Positions 1 through 7,800 of a stretch of 12,022 bases of DNA are shown one piece after another. This stretch comes from UBA6168 sp964442355. GTDB taxonomy: Bacteria > Bacteroidota > Bacteroidia > Chitinophagales > Saprospiraceae. The DNA is taken from assembly GCA_964442355.1 (NCBI GenBank), contig CAYTZS010000162.1, forward strand, positions 1-12,022. Reading direction: 5' to 3'. Numbering within the stretch: position 1 is the stretch's first letter; every line of letters begins with the position of its first letter. The position numbers and the translations under genes are program-made. Below the pieces are notes generated by a model. It was given only the letters and a program-made list of their open reading frames with translations, was not told the DNA's origin and made no database searches.

Positions 1-1001
1 ACGACAACGGGCTAAGGGCCAAAATAACCAACTACGGTGGCAGTGTCGTTTCGCTGATGGCTCCCGACCGAAATGGCAAGTTCGAGGACATTGTACTTGG
101 TTATGAAACGCTGGACGAATACGTCAAAGACAATCCTTATTTCGGCTGCATCGTTGGCAGGTATGGCAACCGCATTGCCAAAGGCCAGTTCGAACTGGAC
201 GGTAAGACCTACACATTGGCCAAAAACAACGGCGAAAACCACCTGCACGGCGGCCTCAAAGGTTTTGACAAAGTGGTTTGGGAGGCCGTTCCAGACACCT
301 CAAAAGGGGAAGCCAGCCTCAATTTAACCTACGTCAGCCCAGACATGGAAGAAGGCTACCCCGGCAATCTCGAAGTACGGGTCGTTTATACGTTGACCAA
401 TCAGGACGAACTAAAAATCACCTATTTCGCCACACCCGATAAGAAAACCCACGTCAACTTGACACACCACGGCTACTTCAACCTGACCGGTGGCGCAAAA
501 CGGGACATCCTTACCCACGAACTCACCCTCAACTCCAACGGCTTTTTGCCCATTGACAAAGGCCTGATTCCAACAGGCGAACTGCGTGCGCTGAACGGTA
601 GTCCGTTCGATTTTCGGAAGCCCAAGCCGATTGGAAACGACATCAATTTTACTGATGAGCAACTGGTGATAGCAGAAGGTTACGACCACTGTTGGGTATT
701 GGCTAACCCCCAGCCAGCTTCGAAACCTGGCCATGCCGCAACTGTTTACGAGCCGGAGAGTGGCCGTGTCATGGAAATTTCCACGACAGAACCAGGCATC
801 CAGTTTTACTCTGGCAACTTTTTAGATGGAAAATACAAGGGCAAAGGAGGCGTGATTTATCAAGACCGTTGGGGTCTATGCCTCGAAACCCAACATTTTC
901 CAGATACCCCAAACAGGGCGTTATCGGAATTTCCATCAACGATAGTAATGCCAGGGTCGCACTATTCGTCCACCACCATCCACAAATTTTCAGTACGATA
1001 A
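1..1001 (+). CDS. galM: Aldose 1-epimerase (mutarotase), GalM family, 5'-truncated by window edge
   Basis: Interconverts alpha and beta anomers of aldoses such as glucose and galactose, feeding the Leloir and other sugar pathways. The frame is open from base 3 to the TAA at 999-1001, so 332 residues are visible and the true start lies outside the window; the ATG at 57 is internal. Family landmarks, numbered from the first visible residue: GRYGNRIAKGQF around 52, the NHLHGG substrate-binding motif at 79-84, the catalytic-His region NLTHHGYFNLTG around 152-163, YDHCWVL around 227-233, and the catalytic Glu in LETQHFPDTPN near 295. All expected catalytic positions look intact. Family members are usually about 340-390 residues, so roughly 15-60 are missing. 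Whether there is a signal or lipoprotein peptide, and hence whether the enzyme is cytosolic or exported, cannot be seen. The next gene begins 71 nt downstream on the same strand but has its own candidate promoter. The family call is firm; the exact sugar is not known. Confidence 0.93.
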   Translation, partial: DNGLRAKITNYGGSVVSLMAPDRNGKFEDIVLGYETLDEYVKDNPYFGCIVGRYGNRIAKGQFELDGKTYTLAKNNGENHLHGGLKGFDKVVWEAVPDTSKGEASLNLTYVSPDMEEGYPGNLEVRVVYTLTNQDELKITYFATPDKKTHVNLTHHGYFNLTGGAKRDILTHELTLNSNGFLPIDKGLIPTGELRALNGSPFDFRKPKPIGNDINFTDEQLVIAEGYDHCWVLANPQPASKPGHAATVYEPESGRVMEISTTEPGIQFYSGNFLDGKYKGKGGVIYQDRWGLCLETQHFPDTPNRALSEFPSTIVMPGSHYSSTTIHKFSVR

Positions 1002-1027
1002 CCCCTCAAATGCCCTATCGCTTGGGC

Positions 1028-1035
1028 TATATTTG
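1028..1035 (+). promoter_or_regulatory. Candidate Bacteroidota -7 element for the dehydrogenase gene
   Basis: TATATTTG matches the Bacteroidota -7 consensus TAnnTTTG. It lies in the short gap between the epimerase stop and the dehydrogenase ATG at 1073 and would start a transcript about 30 nt before the ATG. No TTTG/TTG -33 element at the expected spacing is visible, so the support is this single motif in a plausible place. Confidence 0.35.
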
Positions 1036-1072
1036 CGGTCCAAATCAAATTTGCTAACCAAATTTTTCCGAC

Positions 1073-1969
1073 ATGAAGAACATTACTGTGATAGGTGCAG
1101 GCACGATGGGGAATGGCATCGCCCATGTTTTTGCCATGCACGACCACAAGGTCAACCTCGTTGATGTATCGCAAGATGCCCTCGACCGAGCAATGGTTAC
1201 CATTGCGAAAAACCTCGACCGCATGGTGTCAAAAGGTGTAGTCACTGAAGAGCAAAAAGAAGCTACGCTTGCCAATTTGACCACCTACACCGAGTTGAAG
1301 GATGCGGTTAAATCGTCGGATTTGGTCGTGGAAGCTGCAACCGAAAATATAGATTTGAAGCTGAGAATCTTCCGACAAATGGACGAATTGGCCCCTTCAA
1401 AGGCCATTTTGGCAACCAATACTTCGTCCATTTCTATCACTAAAATTGCTTCTGTTACGAATCGACCAACTCAGGTCATCGGCATGCATTTCATGAATCC
1501 AGTACCAGTAATGAAGTTGGTGGAAGTGATTCGTGGCTATGCCACTTCCAATGAAGTTGCTCAAAAAGTGATGGCCATGAGTCGCCACTTGGGCAAGGTA
1601 CCTGTCGAAGTAAACGACTACCCAGGCTTCGTGGCCAACCGCATTCTGATGCCTATGATAAATGAGGCTATTTACTCACTTTACGAAGGCGTTGCTGGTG
1701 TAGAAGAGATTGATACCGTAATGAAATTGGGAATGGCGCACTCAATGGGGCCACTCCATTTGGCCGATTTTATTGGACTAGATGTGTGCCTTGCCATTAT
1801 GAGGGTGTTGCACGAGGGTTTTGGCAATCCGAAATATGCCCCTTGTCCATTATTGGTCAATATGGTTACAGCAGGGAAACTCGGCGCAAAATCCGGCGAG
1901 GGATTCTACCTCTACAAGCCGGGCACGAAGGAACTGGAAGTGGCTGGCAATTTTAAGCAGTTGAATTAG
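1073..1969 (+). CDS. hbd: 3-hydroxyacyl-CoA (3-hydroxybutyryl-CoA) dehydrogenase, NAD-dependent
   Basis: Oxidises (S)-3-hydroxyacyl-CoA to 3-ketoacyl-CoA with NAD+ (or the reverse) in beta-oxidation and butanoate metabolism; cytoplasmic. The 298 residues match the single-function Hbd/PaaH family (about 280-300). The N-terminal Rossmann domain opens with the dinucleotide loop GAGTMG at 8-13 and has an acidic Asp31 at the end of strand 2, consistent with NAD preference. The catalytic set, spaced as in the characterised human enzyme, is complete: Ser118 in NTSS, His139 in GMHFMNPVP, Glu151, and Asn189 in GFVANR. The C-terminal dimerisation domain includes MGPLHLADFIGLD (225-237) and ends with GAKSGEGFYLY (271-281). 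The ATG at 1073 has no Shine-Dalgarno sequence, which is usual here, and the Rossmann strand begins at residue 3, so the start is secure. It converges with the membrane-protein gene ending at 2052. The symbol hbd is by family; paaH-type use is equally possible. Confidence 0.93.
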   Translation: MKNITVIGAGTMGNGIAHVFAMHDHKVNLVDVSQDALDRAMVTIAKNLDRMVSKGVVTEEQKEATLANLTTYTELKDAVKSSDLVVEAATENIDLKLRIFRQMDELAPSKAILATNTSSISITKIASVTNRPTQVIGMHFMNPVPVMKLVEVIRGYATSNEVAQKVMAMSRHLGKVPVEVNDYPGFVANRILMPMINEAIYSLYEGVAGVEEIDTVMKLGMAHSMGPLHLADFIGLDVCLAIMRVLHEGFGNPKYAPCPLLVNMVTAGKLGAKSGEGFYLYKPGTKELEVAGNFKQLN

Positions 1970-1970
1970 A

Positions 1971-2005
1971 CAAAAAAAATCCCGCACTAAAAACGGGTGC
2001 GGGAT
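1971..2005 (-). terminator. Rho-independent terminator for the minus-strand sigma/membrane-protein operon
   Basis: A perfect 9-bp stem (1979-1987 with 1997-2005, ATCCCGCAC/GTGCGGGAT) has a 9-nt loop. On the minus strand it is followed by eight T residues (the A run at 1972-1979). It lies about 47 nt beyond the stop of the 585-residue protein. On the plus strand the hairpin is followed by CTAAAT rather than a T run, so it should work mainly for the minus strand, with weak or no function for the converging dehydrogenase gene. Confidence 0.85.
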
Positions 2006-2051
2006 CTAAATATGAAGAGAATAAAGGTTAGTTCACGGTATTTCGGGAAAT

Positions 2052-3809
2052 TTACAAATACAGGATTTCCCGGATGTCCTGCTCGGTTTTGATTTCTTTG
2101 TTTACTTCTTCCAAGACAAACTCAAATTTCTTGGCTTTCGAATTTATTGCTTTGAACTGAGTGGGCCTGTAAACGGCAATTTTGTTGTCATCAGTCACGA
2201 GCCAAAGCAGATTCTCAGAATTTTTATTGAAGCGGAGTTCCGTGTCATCATCCGCAAGAAATTGATAAACAGTGTTGCGGCTTTTGTCCACCAGATAAGC
2301 TGCACGGTTGTTGTAGGGCTTGCCAGATTTGTCCTTGAAATTGGCCGCCAACTGAAGAACGTCTGGCGGCAATGGCCTGTCGCAATTCCAAATGCCAAAC
2401 GACGATGCTGCAAACCTATTCACGACCTTCTTCTTAATGATTTCGCTGTTGGCTGCGTAGTCCAGCCCTTCCTTACGAAGCTCGTTTACCCGTTTTTCAA
2501 AACTCAAGGTCGCAAGTCGCTTTTCTTCTTCAAACCGCTTTTTTACAGCAGCTTTTTCTGCAGCCAATTTGGCTTCCCGCTCAGCATCCAGCTTTTGGAA
2601 CTGCTGAAATTCTTGGTTGAACTCAGCGAGGGCCTTATCGTAATCACTACCACTCAGCACTGGGTTTACCATCACTTTGATGGAAGCGTCAGCCTTTTCC
2701 AAGGTAAGCTCGTAGTCTCGCTCATTCAGTTTTTTGATATTCAACCCAGTTACTGCACTAAACTCTTTCTGCAAACGATCGGGGGTGATGGCAGCGCTTG
2801 GGCTCAGTTGCCAAAGCATTTTCGAGTATTTGGCGTAAAGCTGGCGCAGTTCCCTTTCTTCCTCACCGATTGCGCCATTGTTCTTTGCCGGGAAAACGTC
2901 CTCCATGTCTAGGTTGAACACATAATCCGAGCCGTTAGCTCTTTGAGGTTTTTGAGGCTCCTTTGGCTTCGGTATCTTCCTTTCAATTTTTGCAACTTCT
3001 GCAGCTTCGCTCACTTGGATGGCCAGCATCTTTTCTGCAAGTGCCTTTTGAGCTGGGTAAAAAGGGCTTTTCTCATCAAGGTTCGTCTGCTGCGGTGCAT
3101 CGCTCAACACTTCCATCCTGTCGATGTCCTGATAAACCCAACTGCGCTTATTTTCGTCTAGTTTGTAGATGTTGTAGCCAGGCGGTACATTCAAATTGGG
3201 CGAGGTGTTCACGTTGGAAATCAATTCGACATTGATGGTCTTACCAGGAGCCATTTTTACTTTTTTGCCATCTTGTTCAGCAAAAACCTCAATCATGCCA
3301 GCACTTTCGAGGTTGTAGCTTACACCAGCCGAGTCGTAAGTCATCGGTATTCCAGCAATGAAAAAGTCAACGAAATCGTGCATCTCACGATAGTGAAGCG
3401 TTACTTCACCAGTTAGCGCCTCGCCACTTTCGGTCACGAACGCCCCAGCTGGCACAATCAATTGTGAGCCACTTGGATACTTATAAACACCACCCTCGTG
3501 TGGGTTGACTTTGTAGCTGGCGAATGTTGGTTTTAATTCGCCAAACGGTTGATTTACAAATGGTTTTGAATTAAAATAGGCGGTTTGGCGTTGGCTGAAA
3601 TCTTCCTTAAACGCCAAATGGTACAACATAAAAATGCCCACAAGCGAGGCAGCAACTGCACTTCCAACCCAAAGCAGTCTTCGAATGATGGGTTGCTGTT
3701 TCGGCTGGTTTTGGAAGCGATTCAGCAGCGCATCAAAATCTTTGTGCTTCGCAATTTGCTCTGTTGAGGGGGTCTTTGGGTTAAGTCGTATGTCGTAATT
3801 CTTTTTCAT
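2052..3809 (-). CDS. Single-span membrane protein encoded after an ECF sigma factor; putative non-canonical anti-sigma/regulatory protein
   Basis: A 585-residue protein of no named family that I can recognise. Residues 1-42 are a polar N-terminal tail, predicted cytoplasmic. Residues 45-64 form one hydrophobic span (LLWVGSAVAASLVGIFMLYH) after an Arg pair, suggesting N-in topology with about 520 residues in the periplasm. Residues 100-235 form a beta-rich domain with a GGVYKYPSG...LIVPAGAF...GEVTLHY pattern, somewhat like ZU5-type folds. Residues 275-290 are Lys/Pro-rich. Residues 390-465 are strongly charged (Glu/Lys/Ala) and probably coiled coil. Residues 465-570 form a C-terminal domain containing FGIWNCD. 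The gene starts 39 nt after the sigma-factor stop on the same strand and shares the terminator at 1971-2005, so co-transcription is likely. By position and topology it could restrain or tune that sigma factor. The short cytoplasmic tail has no HxxxCxxC zinc anti-sigma motif, so that role is an inference. ATG at 3807-3809, no clear Shine-Dalgarno. Confidence 0.85.
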   Translation of the reverse strand: MKKNYDIRLNPKTPSTEQIAKHKDFDALLNRFQNQPKQQPIIRRLLWVGSAVAASLVGIFMLYHLAFKEDFSQRQTAYFNSKPFVNQPFGELKPTFASYKVNPHEGGVYKYPSGSQLIVPAGAFVTESGEALTGEVTLHYREMHDFVDFFIAGIPMTYDSAGVSYNLESAGMIEVFAEQDGKKVKMAPGKTINVELISNVNTSPNLNVPPGYNIYKLDENKRSWVYQDIDRMEVLSDAPQQTNLDEKSPFYPAQKALAEKMLAIQVSEAAEVAKIERKIPKPKEPQKPQRANGSDYVFNLDMEDVFPAKNNGAIGEEERELRQLYAKYSKMLWQLSPSAAITPDRLQKEFSAVTGLNIKKLNERDYELTLEKADASIKVMVNPVLSGSDYDKALAEFNQEFQQFQKLDAEREAKLAAEKAAVKKRFEEEKRLATLSFEKRVNELRKEGLDYAANSEIIKKKVVNRFAASSFGIWNCDRPLPPDVLQLAANFKDKSGKPYNNRAAYLVDKSRNTVYQFLADDDTELRFNKNSENLLWLVTDDNKIAVYRPTQFKAINSKAKKFEFVLEEVNKEIKTEQDIREILYL

Positions 3810-3848
3810 GCTTTACTATTTAAGGGCGGAGGCCAGGGCAATATTATT

Positions 3849-4430
3849 TCAGTGGGTTCCGCTCATTTGGCTAGTAATTATTTTTTTCAACCGTTCGAGA
3901 ACTCGATAAGTGCGCACTTTGGCATTGCTCTCCGTGATGTTGAGCATTTCGGCAATTTCCTTGAAGGGTCGCTGTTCAAAAAACCGCATCTCCACGATTT
4001 CCAAGTCAGCCTCCTTCAGTTCGTCGAGGGCCGAAATCAAGTAGGGCCTGTACTTTTCCAAGTCATCATCGAGTGCCTCCTCGAACATGCTGGCCAAGTT
4101 GGTTTCCTCCACGCTGACTACCCTAACTTTCTTCGTTTGCCGATACCATTGCGCAATCTCGTTGCTGGCAATCCGATATAGCCAAGCAGAGAACGGCACA
4201 CCTCGAAACGTGTAGTCGCCAAGCCTTTGCATGGCCTTGAGGAACACCTGTGAGCAGATATCAGCGCTGAGTTCTTCGTTTTGGGTTCGATTAAATACAA
4301 ACAGGTAAATGGGCTCAAAATAACGATCGTACAATGGCCTAAACGCAGCTGGGTCAGCTTGCGCAGCCTGAATTGAGGACCACTCGTCCTGTATGTCGTC
4401 ACTGGAAACAGTCCGCCGGAAGGAATTCAT
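3849..4430 (-). CDS. ECF-type RNA polymerase sigma factor (sigma-70 family)
   Basis: A promoter-specificity subunit of RNA polymerase, acting in the cytoplasm. From the ATG at 4430 it has 193 residues, the usual ECF size. Region 2 runs from about residue 27 (AFRPLYDRYFEPIYLFVFNR) through the helix EELSADICSQVFLKAM to the -10-recognition segment FSAWLYRIASNEIAQWYRQ. An acidic linker of about 25 residues follows. Region 4 begins near LDELKEADLEIVEMRFFEQ and carries a helix-turn-helix (FKEIAEMLNITESNAKVRTYRVLERLKKI). The frame stays open upstream, with an ATG at 4481 and a GTG at 4502. I prefer 4430 because it is preceded by GAAGGGCTG, a rare Shine-Dalgarno-like stretch, and because extra N-terminal residues would be unusual; the longer starts cannot be excluded. 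The stop TGA is followed 39 nt later by the membrane-protein gene. No TAnnTTTG element is visible upstream, so it may depend on another or its own sigma factor. The regulon is unknown. Confidence 0.9.
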   Translation of the reverse strand: MNSFRRTVSSDDIQDEWSSIQAAQADPAAFRPLYDRYFEPIYLFVFNRTQNEELSADICSQVFLKAMQRLGDYTFRGVPFSAWLYRIASNEIAQWYRQTKKVRVVSVEETNLASMFEEALDDDLEKYRPYLISALDELKEADLEIVEMRFFEQRPFKEIAEMLNITESNAKVRTYRVLERLKKIITSQMSGTH

Positions 4431-4806
4431 CAGCCCTTCATTTTTCACAAGGGTACGATTAATTTGAAAATCCAGAAACATTTTGCACAGCTTGGTGCTC
4501 ACGGTAGAAGGTGTTGCCTTTTGATTTCATCGCAGCGTTTAAACTAATGTGGCTTAACCAGGAGTGTGCTTAATTTCTTCAACCTAAAACATTCCACAAC
4601 AAAATTCAAATGGCAACTTCCTTTTCCGTTTACCAGCACCGAGAAGCTGTGCCTCTCGGACTGTTCTGGCTTATAATGCAAAGCTGAGAAAAGGATACAG
4701 GTAAGATGAGAAGTTTTTCAACCGTTCTCCAATAAAAATTGGGCGGACTGCCCAATGGCAGCCGCCCATTCTTTATGTTTATTCATGGAACTTTTGATGG
4801 CCCCGG
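4431..4806. other. Intergenic region between the sigma gene and the giant secreted-protein gene
   Basis: No protein-coding gene is supported here apart from a possible N-terminal extension of the sigma gene up to 4502. It contains a 6-bp inverted repeat, CCGAGA/TCTCGG, at 4639-4659 with a 9-nt loop and no adjacent T run on either strand. It also holds the minus-strand terminator at 4734-4767. No housekeeping-type promoter motif was found for the sigma gene. Confidence 0.6.
4734..4767 (-). terminator. Rho-independent terminator of the giant secreted-protein gene
   Basis: GGGCGG at 4741-4746 pairs with CCGCCC at 4762-4767, and CTGCC at 4748-4752 pairs with GGCAG at 4757-4761, with one bulged A (4747) and a four-base CAAT loop. 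On the minus strand the 11-bp stem is followed by AATTTTTATT. It lies about 40 nt past the stop of the giant gene, so it should separate that gene's transcript from the downstream sigma operon. Confidence 0.88.
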
Positions 4807-7800
4807 TCAGTCCATCAACATCATCATCCGGGTAGCAGTATAATCTGTTGTTTCCAGGCGATAGTAAACCACGCCCGTGGTGCTCAACTCTGTGCGCTTG
4901 AGCGAAATCTTGTTGTAGCCAGCTGAAAAGCTCCCCTCGACCACCTTCAAAGTCCTGCCTGAAACATCGGTAAAAGTGAGCCTACTATCTGTAGCTTGTG
5001 GAAGGTAGAATCCAATTTCTGTTTTGTCGCTGAACGGATTTGGCGTGTTTTGATAGAGCGCTGCACCAAAATGATTCTTACCCGAGTTTTCAAATTCAAG
5101 CGAGACACCTGTTCTTTCCAAATCCTTGGAGTACGCCTCGGCTTTGGTGTACCTAGAGCTTATGGACAGCATTTCATGCAGTTGCCCTTTGGCCTTCACC
5201 TTAAACGTCAGCGCAAAAACTTGGCCTTCAAATGCATTACTCGTGCCATCTGGCCTATTCCAACTTGCAGTGATTGCTCCGTTGGCAAGCATTTTATAGC
5301 CAAAGTTTTCTTCGGATACAATTCCTCCATCGAGGTCTGTAAACTCCAACTTATCTGCATCAAAATCTAGGGTAAACTGAAAACCTGACAACTCAACTCC
5401 ATTAGCGATGAAAGGTATCGTAACAGTTTGTCCGACTTCTAACAGCTGGTCGTTCACTTTGAACTTAAAATCTCCGCCATCCGTGCGGTCTTCGCTGCTA
5501 TCATTGTAGCTATTGACCACAGCACTTCCATTCACATCACCCACTTTTATTCCAATGAAATCAGTGTTCAATTGGTCATCGGTAACGTTGTTGACGTTGA
5601 AAAGCTCAGGGAACTGAGATGCCCAAGGATTCATCGGGTTTGGAAACAAAAAGTCTTTGTCCACAAAGCGCCAAGAAGTATTGTTCTGAAAGTCGTCCGT
5701 TATGAACAGAATCAACTTCCTGATTTCAACCATGTCAAAAGTTGTCACACTTCCCGATTTGTTGGCATCGGCAGCAATGATTTTGTACGGAGAATCCAGC
5801 AGCGTTACGCCAAGAATGTGCTTAGAAATTAGAACCAAGTCGAAAGTCGTGACACCGTTCAGCGGGTTGTCATCTTTCACGGGCACCACTGAATAATCAC
5901 CACCTGGCACTAATCCTGAAAATTGGTACATGCCACTTGCATCGGTTTGCACCATGTCAGCGCTGTTGCCGCTTAAGTGAATTTCAACATTCTCAATCCC
6001 TTCTTCGTCTTCGTTGGTCACCAAGCCAGTCAAATTGATAAGTGGGTCGGCGCAACCCTGAGCATTGTCTTGCACCGTGATAAAAGTGGAACAGAAGTCT
6101 TGGTTGCCACAATCGTCAGTCACCCAAACATCCACGAAAGTGGTTGAATTCTGGTTGGTGCAAGTGAATGTGATACTTGTCTTTGTGGTGTCTGGTGAGA
6201 ATGAAAAAGTTAGGTCGGTATCGCAATTGTCAAAACTGTTGTCATCAAGGTCGCTGGCCCAAACATCAATCATCGGAGGAACCGTGTTCATCAAGGTGAC
6301 GACGATGCCCGTTTTGCAGTATGGCGTGGGTTTCTTGCAATCCTTGACCATGACGGTTGTGTTGCAAACTGTTTGGTTGTTGCAATTGTCCATTGCTGTG
6401 TAAACCACTTCGTAAGTACCCGGTGGAACGTTGGGGAATGGCCCAAAACCATTCATCCATACCCCACCGAGGTTAATCTCTGCCGAGATGGTAACATCTG
6501 GGCTACAATCACTGACTTCTGGCGTTGGGAGCGTCAAGGCAACAGCGCAGGTATTGTCTTCGATGCAAACTTTTGGAATGGTGCAGCCAGCCACAAAAAC
6601 GGGGTCAACTATATCAATAACTTTGATGACCTGTTGATAAGTAATGTAGCCATCCCAAGGGTCGGTGTCCAAGTCCGTATCTGGGTAGAGGTTGCGGTTG
6701 GCATCAAGTACCGTGGGCCGACGAAGGTTGGAGGGCAACCCGCTTCTCCAAGAGTCACGGAACGTACGGCCATCACAATCCCCATCACCGTCAACATCGC
6801 ATTGAGGGAAAGGCAAGCCGAGCTGGTTCTCAGGTTGTTCAACTACTTCTTGGTCAATAATTCCCGGATTTGTTCCAACGACGCACCAGTTTATCAGCGT
6901 CCAGTTGCGTACAATTTTATAGCAGGCATCCGGTACGACCGTAAGCAGGTCGTCATCATAAGTGATGGCCACCAATTCGCATGTTTCATAAAATATTTTG
7001 GGCTCGCCGAAATCTGGAGGAGTTGTGCCACAATTGACAGTAATGTCAGCTGGGAATTCCACTGCCCAATCTGAAACATGGTCCACGAAAATAGTTTGGC
7101 TGCAAGGTTGCACCGTTGTGTTGCCAGCTCCGTCAGTTGCGGTAAAGCTTCGGATAATGCTTCCTTCCAAACACTGGTCGAGGTTGCTTGAATAAGTACG
7201 ATTTACGGTCAGCCCGCAATTGTCATAAAAAGTAGGTGTACCAAAAACCTGATCGAGGTATTGACTTTTCTCAGCAGCAGTTGGAAGTGAGGCAACTTGT
7301 GTTTCAATGTTGTCAGCAAACCAATCACAAGAAATGCGTTGGCTAGGTGGACAGGAAACAAGCACAGGGAACAATTTATCGTTCACCATAACCTGCACCA
7401 TGCAATCATTGTAGTTGCCAAAACAATCAAAAGCCCTAAATACCACGGTGATTGTTTTGCCAACATCTTCGCAACAGAAATAGACCGATGGGCCAAACTC
7501 CAAATCAAAATGACCATCGTCACAGGGGTCGTCGTCCATCCTACGTACTTCAAATTTATCCAGACAACAATTGTCGCTAGAGGCGAGATTGAAAGCATCC
7601 GCAAAGACCTCTGCTTTTCCTGTTGACTCCAGGTTAACATCTGTGATTTCTACACAAATCGGGGTAGGTGCAATCCCGTCAATAACTGTCAAAAGCACAT
7701 CCTTCGTTGCAACGTTGCCGCAATTGTCAAAAGCTTGTATCGTAACTACGTAATAAAGCTGGCTTGGTGTGTTAATCGGTAATCCTGGGGCTGGAATTTG

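Noticed and set aside
2262..2912. 216-codon open frame on the plus strand
   Set aside because: It lies antisense to the charged coiled-coil part of the membrane protein; Glu/Lys-rich codons give Phe/Leu-rich shadow frames, which is what it shows.
6373..7074. 233-codon open frame on the plus strand
   Set aside because: It is wholly antisense to the giant secreted-protein gene, whose domain motifs are continuous there; the translation resembles no protein family and has the composition of a shadow frame.
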